Source of the DNA: Notospermus geniculatus
Taxonomy: Eukaryota; Nemertea; Pilidiophora; Heteronemertea; Lineidae
NCBI GenBank assembly: GCA_002633025.1
Contig: NMRB01000159.1
Location: forward strand, 237,446 to 301,445
DNA length: 64,000 nt
Direction of reading: 5' to 3'
Shown here: piece by piece, positions 37,564 to 49,080 of the stretch
Position numbering within the stretch: the first letter of the stretch is position 1
Layout: every line of letters starts with the position of its first letter
Position numbers and translations under genes: made by a program
Notes under the pieces: model-generated
What the model saw: the letters and a program-made list of their open reading frames with translations, nothing else
What the model was told of the DNA's origin: nothing
Databases searched by the model: none

Positions 37564-37670
37564 GATCATCGGCAATATGGTCAGTTGAAGTAAGAGCTCT
37601 GTTGGGTGCAACCAAGTACAGTGTAGTGTAGCTTGCAGCTGTTTCTTCAATTGACCATACCCCCACTGAT
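37564..37670. mobile_element. Inverted-repeat element related to the 62-bp minisatellite, second copy
   Basis: AATATGGTCAGTTGAAGTAA is mirrored by TTTCTTCAATTGACCATA; the right end CCCCCACTGAT matches the complement of ATCAGTGGGAG. Confidence 0.55.
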
Positions 37671-38344
37671 TTGTATTGTGCCTATCACAGTTGGAGTGCA
37701 GAGATGCACAGGCATGATGTACAGTACATATCTGTGCAGGACATTAGGGTCAAGACAGATTTTGACATGGAGGGTCAAAATTAAAGCTCCACAATCCAAT
37801 CAGCTCAATGCGTAATAATGGCAGTGTAGGGGTTCAAAATAGCAACATATCACAGTGTTTTTTTGCCTCAGGGTTTTTTCTTAGAAATATTTAGGGTGTC
37901 TACAAGCCGCTCAAAGAAAAATGTTCTCTTCGGAAATCAATCACTTCGTTGGTTTTCAAATCATTTCGAAGGATGTATTTCAGCAGCTCAAAAGATGAAT
38001 TCGGATATTGAAAACCTATGTTGTGTGTTTTTGTCAAGCGTATTATATGAGTCAGCCGAAACGTAATAAATAATGTTATTGGGTGACTTTATTTGAATTT
38101 TTCTTGCACCGCCTGGTTCAATAGAGTATAGAAACGTGCTTTATTATGAATATTCCAAAATATTGGAAAATCGAAGTGTGATTTTTTTCTTGTTTTCAAA
38201 TTACTTGTTAGTAATCAATACTCTGATTCTCAAGGTCGTTAGTGCTCGCGGTATTTGTGGTGAGACCTGATCTCACATTTGTGGTTAATGGTTTTGAAAG
38301 ACGATCCTTCGTAGATTCAATTAATGGCCATTTTCAGTTAGGGG

Positions 38345-38500
38345 CCGTTCATGTCCAGGGGATGTCAGACCGGCAATGGAATCATCGCCGCCTGTCACTT
38401 CTGAGGTTCCAGGTTGGATTCCCAATTGGACCCGCTCTTCAAGTGATAGCGTGGGTGATTGACTTTCCTTGACAGCGCATGTCTTCTCCCATACCTGACG
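38345..38500 (+). mobile_element. tRNA-derived SINE, family b
   Basis: CTGAGGTTCCAGGTTGGATTCC (B-box region), then GGACCCGCTCTTCAAGTGAT and TTCCTTGACAGCGCA, parallel to the copy at 23436-23590. Confidence 0.6.
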
Positions 38501-39712
38501 ACCTGATTCCCACAATTCACCAACATTGGCAAAAAGCTTTACACACTTATTACCATCCAAAAATACGACAAAAAGTTCTGAACAGCCTATAGGAAAATTG
38601 CGGAGAAAATCCCGACACAGCGACGAGGAGGACGACATAGGAATTTTCATCTCTTGACATTAAAATACGATCCATCATCAGTGGATCGGTAACGGTCCAT
38701 TCCACGGGTTATCAGTAACGCAAGAGCTACCTCTTGGGGGTCGGATCTACTCTCATTGGGAGTCGTTTAAGCAGCATCAGCATTCGGTTCTTGTCTCTTG
38801 GCAAATACCATCGTGTGTGGATCTATGTTTTTGGAAAAAGCCTCGTTAAACGGCGCATTGTTGGTGCATGTTTGCCTCCATTGATTTGGTCCTTATCTGT
38901 CGTTTTGACAGGCACATGACGGAAGTTTTTGAAAACTTACCTTCAGTAAACAGTTAGGTGGAGTCATTCTGTCACCACTGCTTGGTGAAATTCCCCCAGC
39001 TGTAAAATGGCCGAATCCGTCTCATTTGAGCAGAGCCAGAGAGATTGTTGGCTTTGAGGGAGTAAGGCAGCTCTCCATTTGAGTTTTCTCACGGGAGCTG
39101 CACTTTAGCAACCCGTCCAAAGAGAGCTCCAGGCAGTTTTTGTGTCCTGGGCAATCTGGCATCACTGCTAGCCTCATCTGCATGTCTAGCCCTAAACGAC
39201 ATCAGATTTGAAATTTTTCCTGTATTCCGGCTCTTGAGCCACTCGTGCACTCAGTTTGTCAGATAAAAAATACTCGACTCCCGTTGTCAAATTTTAAGCC
39301 ATTATTTGCCACAACCCAATATGACTGTCTGGATAAGCAGAGCTCTTCAGAGAATGCATAGAAAATTCTCAATTCCACTCCATGTCGTCTTGAATTCATG
39401 ATATTTCGGAGATCAAGTTTGACTTTTTCCCTGCTAAGCATTCCAATAGTGTTCTCATAACGGATGTTTTTCACAGCGTCGCATGATTTCGATAACGATG
39501 ACCTTGGTGTTGTCTTTATCATGTCTCCGGCGGATGATACTTATAATTAGCTGCTGCTGACAGTTTCATAGATTATTCCTTCAGCAAAAACATAATAAGT
39601 GGCATGTCTCTGAAAGCTATGCGTTTCTTGGCTCTAGGCCATTCTTGATGTTGTTCCTTCCGTGATCTCGATCATTTACTGGTGTGTGTCTAGATTGTCC
39701 TGGGGCAACAGG

Positions 39713-39834
39713 AGCCCTGATAGCCTTGTGGTTATCACGTCTACATCGCAATCAGCAGGCCCGGGTTCAAATCGAACTGGGCCATGGGATTAATCGTCCC
39801 TGCCTCTTCACATCCGCTGTAGGAGAGTTTTTCA
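39713..39834 (+). mobile_element. tRNA-derived SINE head next to a MITE
   Basis: ATAGCCTTGTGGTTATCACG (A-box region) and CCCGGGTTCAAATCGAAC (B box) are well spaced. The body is cut short by the MITE at 39835. Confidence 0.65.
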
Positions 39835-39954
39835 GTTTTCTGCCTCACGAGGCAGAAAACTCACCGAAAAATACGCACACACGCGAGCTATCTGCTGAGC
39901 AAACAGTCTCGAAAGACTTTTTGCTCAGCAGATAGCTCCAGTGTGCGGCAGGCT
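39835..39954 (+). mobile_element. Harbinger-like MITE, family 1, copy 2
   Basis: Matches the reverse complement of 10454-10571 (GAGGCAGAAAACTCACCG, AAAAATACGC, then a long inner hairpin of GAGCTATCTGCTGAGCAAA and its complement). The right end GGCAGGCT is followed by TTA. The left terminus has been altered by a local duplication of the CTGCCTC/GAGGCAG part. Confidence 0.85.
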
Positions 39955-40104
39955 TTAGCCATGGTGCATTGTACCATGTACCTTTGCAATGGCAACTCAA
40001 ATGACCCCAACCAAGTGACAACAGGGGTAGCTTGAGATTGCCTCTTCTGTTAACATACAGTTGTGCCAGAAATCAATCCGGGGGTTCTAAAATTCATGCT
40101 CTGA

Positions 40105-40260
40105 GAGGGCCACATTGGTGCCTGACCTCTGAGGTCCAGGGTTTGATCATGGTCGGACCGATGTGATACAGAGGGTGTCGCTCCTTGTGAGCGCATATTT
40201 TCTCGGGCACTCACTCTCTATACGTAGACTAATTGGTACTGGCTTTCAGCTCCCGATTCA
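40105..40260 (+). mobile_element. tRNA-derived SINE, family b
   Basis: GTGCCTGACCTCTGAGGTCC, then GGTTTGATCATGG (B box) and GGTCGGACCGATGTGATACA, with the family tail phrase GTCGCTCCTTGTGAGCGCA. Confidence 0.6.
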
Positions 40261-41018
40261 ATATTTTCAAAAAGTTCAAGCCGTTTTTCTGACTCAGCTG
40301 ATAATATTTCCGAACATTAAAGATTAATGAAATGATGTATAAAGTATTTTAATGCTACCAGGAAGTCGTGAGGCTAATGGAAGAGGGCGTCCATCGGTGC
40401 GCATGTCATGAAGGTCTTTCCTTATCCTACGACGACAAAAAGGGATCCGGCATTTTGATTGGACGACGATTATTTCCTGGGTCATTTATTGTAGAACATG
40501 AAGGATTCTGGGAGATTTATTACGAACCGGCACGTTCTATGAAGTTGGCGGGATACGAAAAAAGCTTCGACCTGCATGCGGTTTGATGATAATTCAGCGG
40601 ATAATGACATCAGAATCGCAAGAACAGGAAATCGGCGACAGAAGTGCAACAATAATAATTTGATTTATTGAAGGTTGACTTTTCCAAGGTTCACATCTTG
40701 TAGTGAGTAATGAATGTCGTGGATAGCAGAGTGTTGACTGGGAACGAGGTTTGACCGGTACTGTCTGAGCGGCCGCTGATTGTTCAAGAAGTCCCAGTCA
40801 TACATAAATTTTGGTGTAGTTCAACATTGTGTCAAAGGGATGTAACATTCATCCTCCAATACGAAAAGCCGTCAAGATTATCAGCACCACTCTTCTATCA
40901 GAAGGACAACAATCCAAGACCCTGTCCTCTTCATGTGCATGTTGTGGACTTAATTTTGGTAAATTGCCTTCAGAAGGGATACCTGCGAATGTGGAGAGGA
41001 CCAGGAACTAATCACCTG

Positions 41019-41133
41019 GGCCCCTTCATAAAACCTTGCTAGGCTTAGTTACTTGCTAATGTTCCCAATTTGTACAGGCCAATGTACACAACTAGCAACC
41101 AACTAAGCTGGCAAGGTTTTATGAATATGGGCC
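41019..41133. mobile_element. GGCC-capped hairpin element with CTG flanks, copy 2
   Basis: GGCCCCTTCATAAAACCTTG is mirrored by AAGGTTTTATGAATATGGGCC, and pairing continues through GCTTAGTT/AACTAAGC and CTTGCTA/TAGCAAC. CTG lies on both sides (41016-41018, 41134-41136). Confidence 0.8.
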
Positions 41134-41805
41134 CTGTATTTTAAAATGGCTCCCAACTTACCATAATTTTGCTGGTTGAAAAGCGTATCCCTGCTAATGG
41201 TTCTGATACAAGAAGAGCAATATGACTGATCACTCCCTTCTTTACTGAGATCACTCCACGTGTGAGAGATGTTGAGTCGAACCGGACCGAAGACGCTTTC
41301 CTCTCAAGTTGTATCCTTTTTATATGAGGAGAAAAGTTTTCATCAAATCCAGTCCTACATCCATACTGGTCTATTATCACGGATAACTTCGACAAGTCCT
41401 TGAGAAGGACTCAGACAGTTTTGCATCCGTCCGCATCCCAGCTGACAAACTGCTGGTGAGATCTTGAAAGTAAAATAGAATACGTCAAGTTCCATTATCA
41501 CTTGATGAATTCCTTTATGATCTCAACTCGACAACTCCATCCAATTTCACTTGATAAAGTGGATATTTTGTATATAGAGATTTAAGTTGCTGACTTGCTT
41601 GAGTTTTATTGGATTGTCAGGATCAAAGACGGGAAAGTCGTAGACATTGAACAAGGAGATAAAGATTGTCATGAAGTCATTTGCTTTGTCAAGTCATTCA
41701 AGGGGAAATTTCTGCCATAAAGCATTGTCAAGTTCTCCCTTCATTCTTGCCTATATGTTGAAACTTTCCATGTTGGTATTAGGAAAATTCATTTGAAACT
41801 TATAG

Positions 41806-41898
41806 GCCCGTACTGTATTTTAGAATGCTCCTCAACGTAAAGGAGTTCCTCAAGGCTGAGGAACTCCTTTACGTTGAGGAGCATTCTAAAATACGGCC
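41806..41898. mobile_element. Perfect 37-bp-stem hairpin element
   Basis: Bases 41816-41852 and 41857-41893 are exact reverse complements with a 4-base loop (AGGC). The outer part carries GGCCCGTA / TACGGCCC. A fragment matching its left arm (TGTATTTTAAAATGGCTCCC) begins at 41135, directly after the neighbouring hairpin element. Confidence 0.9.
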
Positions 41899-42004
41899 CA
41901 TAATTGATTTGCTGTTTTGAAACATAATTACTCATTGCTGAACAATTGTTCTAGCCATCTGGTCACTTGTGCCATTTCTATATTAAAACTTTGCTTGTGA
42001 AAAT

Positions 42005-42140
42005 TCTTTTGAAACTCAATTATGAGCAATACATGAGTCTTGCCTTACTTTTCAAACTCAATTGTGAGCAATACTTTTATGAGTCCCTTTTCTCTTGAAA
42101 CGTTACACTCAATGGTGAACAATAACCTTGAAACACATGA
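42005..42140. repeat. Imperfect repeat CAAACTCAATTGTGAGCAAT
   Basis: GAAACTCAATTATGAGCAAT, CAAACTCAATTGTGAGCAAT and a weaker third version follow one another. Confidence 0.5.
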
Positions 42141-42867
42141 GCTGTCTTTTTCCAAGTCCCAATACTACCGGGATGTTATTTTCCTTGTTTGTGGACCCAC
42201 TTCTTCTGGGACGTATATACATCTTCTGGTCCCATTACTGAATTGAATCTTTCCTCACTTTTGAATCTCAAACTTATGAACCACCCTTCAACTAGACTAG
42301 ACCAGCTCGTACGTTGCCACTTTCCATATATTCGTGAACAATTCTTTTGAAACTTTCGACCACTCCATACAATACATCATCAAAGCCTGTCACAACTACG
42401 TAATATCTGTTGTAGAGTATTATCATGACGCTTCATTCTGCCGTGATCAATATCTCTTTAGATTATGAGCACGTGAAGTATTGCCACTTAGAAACTACTC
42501 TCGCAATTGCTTTGTAATGTCTTGGCAAATCTTGGCCCAGTTATGAATCCCCTTTATACGGCTTATGAACTATCGCATGTCGTCTTCACAATGTCAGGCT
42601 TAGTCGGATAGATTTGTAACAGTCGGTGGATCATCCCGAAAATGACTTGGACAGTATTTTCCGTTTTAAATGCTTCGTTTGTCATCCACTGCAAAGTACT
42701 GGGTAATCTTGATATCTTTTTGAGGACTTTATGTGAGTAACACTTTGGGCAAATACTACACTTCGGAATAGCTTTTTGACATTCACATTGAAGAGGCATA
42801 GGCAATGGCAAAACGCTATTGAAATTGGCTTCTACAAACGTATTTAGCTTGGAAGGGGCGTTTTTGG

Positions 42868-42960
42868 GTGGTGCAGTCAAAAAAGCTGGTGCCTGTAACT
42901 TCTGAGATCTCGGGATCGATTCCTCGTTGGAGCTGGATATGGAGGCTGGGGTGCTACCAG
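42868..42960 (+). mobile_element. tRNA-derived SINE, family b (fragment)
   Basis: GGTGGTGCAGTCAAAAAAGC, GTGCCTGTAACTTCTGAG and GGGATCGATTCCTCG resemble the head and B box of the copy at 23436. Confidence 0.5.
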
Positions 42961-43407
42961 GGGCCAAGCAAAGGCAATCAGAAGAGGGGCTAGGACCAGC
43001 AGTATGAGGGTGAAAACAAGGGCCATCCCTCCACAAACTGGCGGGCTACCTTTTTGTTCTGGTATGCTGCAACATCCCACTTGCTGCATCTAAAATGCTC
43101 GAGCACCAAGCCAGCTGCATCCCTCTTTGCCTGTGCCATCACCCAGGGCTCACCCTTGCACAAAACAATGATTCACTCCTCCAGAACTGCCGAGATTTGC
43201 CAATTCCTTCGCACGCAATAAAAACTAAACATGTTGCAATTAGTGCGAGCTGATTGAAAAAAAGACGCTACATTTTCCAATTTGCATGCTGGCAATATCT
43301 TTCTGCCGTTGATGAGTAAATTAGCTGGCCTTATCGAGGAGTTCTAAGAGCTCCCTACCTAATATCTCTACGCTGTCAAAACACCGTGTATTGCTGAAAA
43401 TGTCTGC

Positions 43408-43518
43408 CATGATGACACTTTGGCATTTTGGTTCCATATACATATAATTCCAAGGACGATTTATCATAGTTCCATAATTCCAATGACACTTCAGCATTTG
43501 TTCCATAATTCCAAGGAC
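43408..43518. repeat. Short tandem repeat, TTCCATAATTCCAAGGACG
   Basis: The phrases TTCCATAATTCCAA and TGACACTT-GGCATTT recur three times. Confidence 0.65.
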
Positions 43519-44975
43519 GGTTGGGAGCAAAGTATTAAAACTTCTATTTTGCTCTTTGTCAGGGACACAAAAACTTCTCTCGTGCAATCGTTTACCGGGG
43601 TATATTATTTTGTGGAAAAATCATGGTTTTATGTTGTTGTGTTTCTTATCGGCATAGTGCTGAAACTAACAGCTCATAACCTTTAAAAATCTATTGGATT
43701 TCGCGAGTCGATTTTTGGGTGTGTCGCAGTGCCATTTGTTATGCAAACACTGCCATTTAGGATCAGCGAGATCATCTTAGATATCCTGCTTGGAGTCCCC
43801 AAACCTCCATCAATCTCTACAAATACTTGCCCCAAATCCCTCATATCTTAATCGCACAATTCAATCTGTGACTATATACCCGCTAGTGTGGTTAATCAAA
43901 TTTTAGCATTCGTTTAAATGGCGGTAGCTAATCTACAAAGTTCACTGCATTCTGTAAAAGAGTTCTGCGGGTAAATTAGCTCGGTCTAGAGATATGTCAC
44001 GAGTTTATGAGAACAGACAATACATATCTGATCGATTTGAGAGTAATGTACTAACCTATTCTGACAGCCCTTCATAACGAGATGGGACAGGGGTGAAAGA
44101 GATAGGAATTACTTTCAAATTATGGAGATACCTCTGAACCCTGTAATCTATCACGAATGTCGTACGACAATTCCAGGTCCGAAACCACATTTTGCTGCAC
44201 AATACCGTGACATTCATCTTCATCAGTATCTGGAGAATTCGTTAATATAAGTATGATATTTCCACTCTAAGTTGAGCAGGGATGACAGTGGAAGGTGTAT
44301 GGGTAGAGCAGGGGGTTCTTGTTCCAGCCGAAATGACTTGGTTGTGTACCAATCCAAGGAAACAATTGTCAGATGTACGATTCGGGATGATTTATACGGA
44401 CGCTCATTGTTTGCTCATTCATCATGGATCAATCCGGAATGCTACGGAGGCGGACGAAACGGCCGTATCCCGTTAAGAAATGTATAAATATTCTCCTCAG
44501 CCTCAAGTATATCGTATAATACATTAGAGGGCCGCGGGAGAATTTAGCAATGCTTTTGCGGCAATTCATGACGGAGCTATGAAGCAATTCATTTTGACTT
44601 ATGGATATAACTTACAAATCTCAGGGTAGGGACCTTCATGTTCTTGTTGATTTCGCGAGGCATCACTCCCTGAGGGTCGTAGACGATTCTTCTCTTGCCA
44701 CCTGATATGCTGTAATGAGAAAAGAAACACATCATATTTTGGAGGAAATCTCTTGTGGCTGGTAACACAGGTTGTAGATCTTGTGTTGTTTTATGCCCGG
44801 AAATATCCCTCTAGCCGTTCGAAGACAAGGGGGTATTCAGAACTCAGCAACTTTTTGGTGATCTCAAAAAAACAGTTTGACTTGATGTGGAGCATTGTGC
44901 TGAACATTGTGCTTTTCGCTGCAGTCATAATAATTCACTGTGTACATGTTACCCCAGTCTTTCCACAGCCTGTTA

Positions 44976-45561
44976 AGCCACAGGCGTACATCGCACTTGC
45001 GACTGGAAGCAACTGATCTGGACCCATGTTCCCGAAGCCGTCGTAAGGTTAATGATGTCGTTACGCTATGCATTTTACCAGTTTTAACGACATCGTTAAC
45101 CTTACGACGGCTTCGGGAACATGGGCCCTGAATAGTGGCTGGTGATGTACGCACTGCGTGCACATCGCAAGTTCCGCAAATCAGTAAAACTAGAAGGATC
45201 CAATCAGTCGTCATGTCCAGACCACATACATTGCACTTGCGACTGGCAGCAACTCAGGTAACATCTGGGGCGTTGAGACTCGACGAGACTAGGTTTCGTT
45301 CAGAAAACTGGCACTGATCAGTTGCAAGCCTGCATACATCGCAGCGACTGAATGAAACTGGGTACAACTAGTCGCTAGAAAGTTGAACATGTGCAACTCG
45401 CAGCGACTGGCAAAATATCAGTTCCAGCGATTCGCAAGGGTGCGTACATCGACCTTGTCTGGCGACTGCTCAGTTGCCTCCAGTTCCAGCTAGATCCTCC
45501 CAGTCGCCAGTATCAGTGGTGACTAGTTGTCTCCAGTCGCATGTGTGATGTACGCTCGGCT
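44976..45561. mobile_element. Harbinger-like MITE (586 bp) with TTA target duplication
   Basis: AGCCACAGGCGTACATCGCA and the following CTTGCGACTGGAAGCAACT are mirrored by AGTTGTCTCCAGTCGCATGT...GTACGCTCGGCT. TTA lies on both sides (44973-44975, 45562-45564). Inside are several CGACTGG/CCAGTCG motifs and a nested hairpin element at 45021-45127. Confidence 0.8.
45021..45127. mobile_element. GGCC-capped hairpin element with CTG flanks, copy 3 (nested)
   Basis: A stem of about 41 bp, with one G-U compatible change, begins CCCATGTTCCCGAAGCCGTC. CTG lies on both sides (45018-45020, 45128-45130). It lies inside the MITE at 44976, so it inserted later. Confidence 0.85.
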
Positions 45562-46544
45562 TTATGTTACCGGTAATCATGAAGGAAACCCACCTCTCTT
45601 AGAAACCTTTGAGGGGACCCCCAAGGAGCAGTTCATTCAGCACGTCACTTGATTCCTTGAAACTTCAGAGATCACAAAGAGGCTTGCGGAATGGCGCAGA
45701 TCGAACTCGTGGCCACTCAGTCACGAATCTGACAAATTACAACTGCGTCACCGTGCACCCCAAACAAAAAGTTCATCACTGGGTACAAGTTCAAAGACGA
45801 AACAGAAAAGAACGCTAGCTGTATCTTGCCTGTCATATTCCGACACGATATTTCCGAAGGAGTCTTTTCTCGATGACTCACTGCCTAGGTGCTTTCTTTA
45901 CCATCTGTATCTCCCATTGACAGCGCATAGTCACAATACAAATGATGTACAGCGTCTAGCTGGCTGTCCCGGCTTGCTCATCACTCACAAAAAGTCGCCT
46001 ACCGTGGTGCGTTCTTTGAGTAATCAGCTAAATGGTTAGACTGTTTTGTCCCGGGTTCAAGAAGCAATCACGATGCCTGTTTTCATGATGTATTGTCTCT
46101 CCTCAGTCAAAGTGGAATGACAGTGTACTTTCGCTGTCCTACTGTTTTTAGCAATCCTCTACATTGTCGTTGCAACTTTTTGAGGAGTTTCTGTCTCATG
46201 GAGACTACAGATTGAATCTGGCGTCAGGCTGTGGGATGTTTCAGCCTGACAAAGTTTTCTACACGAGTACATGTCTGTCACTCCGGCTGTACACTTCAGA
46301 GGCTATGGGCAGTTATATCTGCAAATAATGACAGAAGTCTGATCTCAAGTTGTCATGTGATCTTGAGTTGTAGCGGAGAAAGATATATGCGGAACGGTGC
46401 TACAGTCGTCAGGATGATCTGGCGTTCTAGGTGAGAAAGATGTTGGATGGCGCTGCAGCTGCCAAGATGATCTCGAGTGGGGGCTCAAAATGTCGCTGGG
46501 CAAAGAAGAGAAGGACAGACAACGGTCCCATTTATAGTGTATAC

Positions 46545-46838
46545 CATGGGCGTATTAGAATCCTCGTTCTTGACCACACTCGTGCTGACACAGTTCATGT
46601 AGTTGCTGACTCAACTCTAGGACAGCATTCTCGAACGCCGAGAACGCAACCTGTGTCGGGTCAAGAACAGTGTTCTCCTCACTCCCCACTCAGCGGAGGG
46701 TTGAGAAGAACACGTTCTTGGCCCGACTGTAGTTGCGTACTCGGTGTTCAAGACTGCCGTTCTCGAGTTGAGTCAACAACTACATGAACTGAGTCAGCAC
46801 CAGTGTGGTCAAGAACGGGGATTCGAATACGCCCCATG
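46545..46838. mobile_element. Palindromic element, 294 bp
   Basis: Arms of about 110 bases pair at roughly 85 percent by eye (CGTATTAGAATCCTCGTTCT with AGAACGGGGATTCGAATACG). The caps CATGGGCG / CGCCCCATG resemble those of the GGCC-capped elements. No coding frame of note. Confidence 0.8.
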
Positions 46839-47730
46839 TCTCCTTACAGTTTGAATCCATCCTGAGTTACAGATACAGTTGATGCCATCTAGTATTCGGT
46901 GAACCAACCAACATGCGGCGACCAATAAACTACTTTTGACACCCCCCTGTTTTGTACTTTCCGCAGAGCAAATCATCCAAAAGTGCTCATTCGTCATGCA
47001 AAGTTCTACCTCCGCCTTAGCATAATTTGTCAAAGAAGACACAAATGCAGTAACAAAATTGAAGAACTCTAACGAAAACACCTTAAAAAATGGCTTGCGT
47101 CATGACACATTTGCAAAGATCTAAAGCGTAATGCGTTTTATGTGCACAACGCCGACGTAAAGCATAGAAATGTACTCTTCATCGTCTCGCGATGGCAAAC
47201 TTCGCTAAAAACCTCCATGATCTCATTAGGAAATTCATCTAAAACTTTGCCTCTTCCATTGTAAAACCTGCCAGATGCTATTAGCTTTCCACTAAGTTGT
47301 TCACATTCAACAATTGCTGTATGCCGTGGTAAATGGATCATTTGCCTCCGCTGGAAATTATTTCTAATCCATCAAATCACGGCAGTGATAGTATTATTGG
47401 GAGGCGTGATCCCTCTTCCCCGTTTGACACCTTCGGTAAATATCGCTCGGATCAGCTGACAGAACAAATTTATATCATTACCAGTGTATTGCCGAAAACA
47501 TGACCTTCACCTTTACAGCGCGACCTTGGAATTTTGTTTGTTCCTTTTGTTTGATCCAGCAAGGATTGCAGCAGACAAGAGTTCTTGTCAACAAATCCAG
47601 ATAAACTTGGCAAAAATGGGAGCCACGCACGAATCAACTCAGGCACGGTTGTCACTTTTGCTTTTCATTCTGTGTGGACTTGAAAGCATAATGCCCTGAT
47701 TTAAAATCACGATGATGGCACTTCCTTTTT

Positions 47731-47962
47731 AGCCCGCTTGGCCCATAGGCCAAAAGGGCTTATGCTGTGCTTGGCGCCTTTAGTGGTGGTCTGTCGTGCG
47801 TGCGTGCGTGCGTGCGTGCGTCCGTAAACTTTTCCCTTGTCAGATGGATAGCACCTTCAGTTTTTGACGGATCATTTTCATATTGCATATGGGTGTGTAT
47901 GACCACAAAATCTAGGTCAAGTTCGATTTTGGGTGCGATGCGATTCCTACTTTGGCCAGTAN
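47731..47962 (+). mobile_element. Hairpin-plus-microsatellite element 1
   Basis: It starts with a hairpin (AGCCC-GC-TTGGCC, loop CATA, GGCCAA-AA-GGGCT), then TTATGCTG, then a CGTG run and GTCCG, then AAACTTTTCCCTTGTCAG and a unique body. The 3' end is not defined; a single N lies at 47963. The layout matches the element at 52558. It could be a DINE- or pearl-like non-autonomous Helentron, which often carry a microsatellite. Confidence 0.6.
47794..47823. repeat. CGTG tetranucleotide microsatellite
   Basis: Six to seven CGTG units end in CGTCCG, inside the element at 47731. Confidence 0.95.
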
Positions 47963-48485
47963 TGCACTCCGATCTGACAACGACACCCACACTATGCCAA
48001 GCACATCACACCTGTTAATTAAATTCCTCTTTGATGTTGATTCATGAATCTGTTGTGTTTGGGCTCGAAGCGTTCCTGCAACCCAGCAACGTCTTGAATT
48101 CAATTTTGAACATTTGATTGCGAGATGAGATAATTGATCGTAATTTAATGGCCTGCTTTGTTCTGAGATGTGTCTTTCAAGAACTGCTGGTGTAAACTTG
48201 ACAAGGAAAAGCTGTGCTTCATCTACACAGTCATGCTGTAGTTCTGTGTTCAGCTTACCGTGGAATGTCATCTGTTTTACCAAAAGGCAGAGAATACGGT
48301 TCAAGCTTGGTTGGTTAAGGTGAAACCAACAACAGGGTGCTGTTACCCTAATATGATACATCAATTACAATTCCGGTAATTGAAATGAAACTTAGGAGGG
48401 TTGCAGATCAGATATCCCATAAAGAGAGTGAGAGTTTTCTCGTGCGAGTTGACTCTGAATGGCCAATTCACCATTGTCGGTAATT

Positions 48486-48802
48486 AGTCTCCGCCACGCC
48501 ACGTAGTGGCCGAGCGGAGACTCTTGTGTTAGCTAGGAAACTTTCTCGGCCACTTTCTCGGCCCAAACCAACCTCACACCAGGAGGCTTACGTGCCTATG
48601 CGTGTGTGCATTCTGCAGTGCTTCACGGGCTCCTTGCAGTGTCGTAATTTTATCACCATATAACACGAAGTTTCGACGAAACTGTCTTTCAATAAAATAT
48701 TCCGGTGTCAGGATTTGTGATTATAGGCCTAGTAGTGTGACATGCGACGCGTGGCGGAGACTCCAGAGTCTGCATGCAGACTCAACTGACAACTCTGTCT
48801 AG
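48486..48802 (+). mobile_element. Helentron-like non-autonomous insertion (317 bp)
   Basis: The left end AGTCTCCGCCACGC is repeated inverted at 48749-48762, about 40 bases before the right end, not at it. Next comes a perfect palindrome (GAGTCTGCATGCAGACTC, 48766-48783), and the element ends CTCTGTCTAG. Copy B has the empty site (GGTAATTCCTTATG), placing insertion between two T. Asymmetric inverted repeats, a 3' stem-loop, and T-T insertion without duplication are hallmarks of Helentrons. No Rep/helicase gene is present. Confidence 0.72.
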
Positions 48803-49080
48803 TTCCTTATGACTTATGCTGAGACCGATGACATGCACGAATCTTCCAGGTTTTCTGTGGTTGAGTGTCTTACAGGGAGCCAACTCGCGTGAAACCCAAA
48901 TGTGGAACAGTGCCTTGACTCAAGGAAGGCTTTGGCTTGAAAGGGTGCACAAAGAGAGTAGGAAAGGGCAAAATTCATATCATCAAATGCACCATTTCGT
49001 CAAGTATCTTTGTATCATCAGACGTGCCATGTACATTTTGTTTGTCTTTCTTCAGCCAAGTTAACATGAAACCAAAATCA

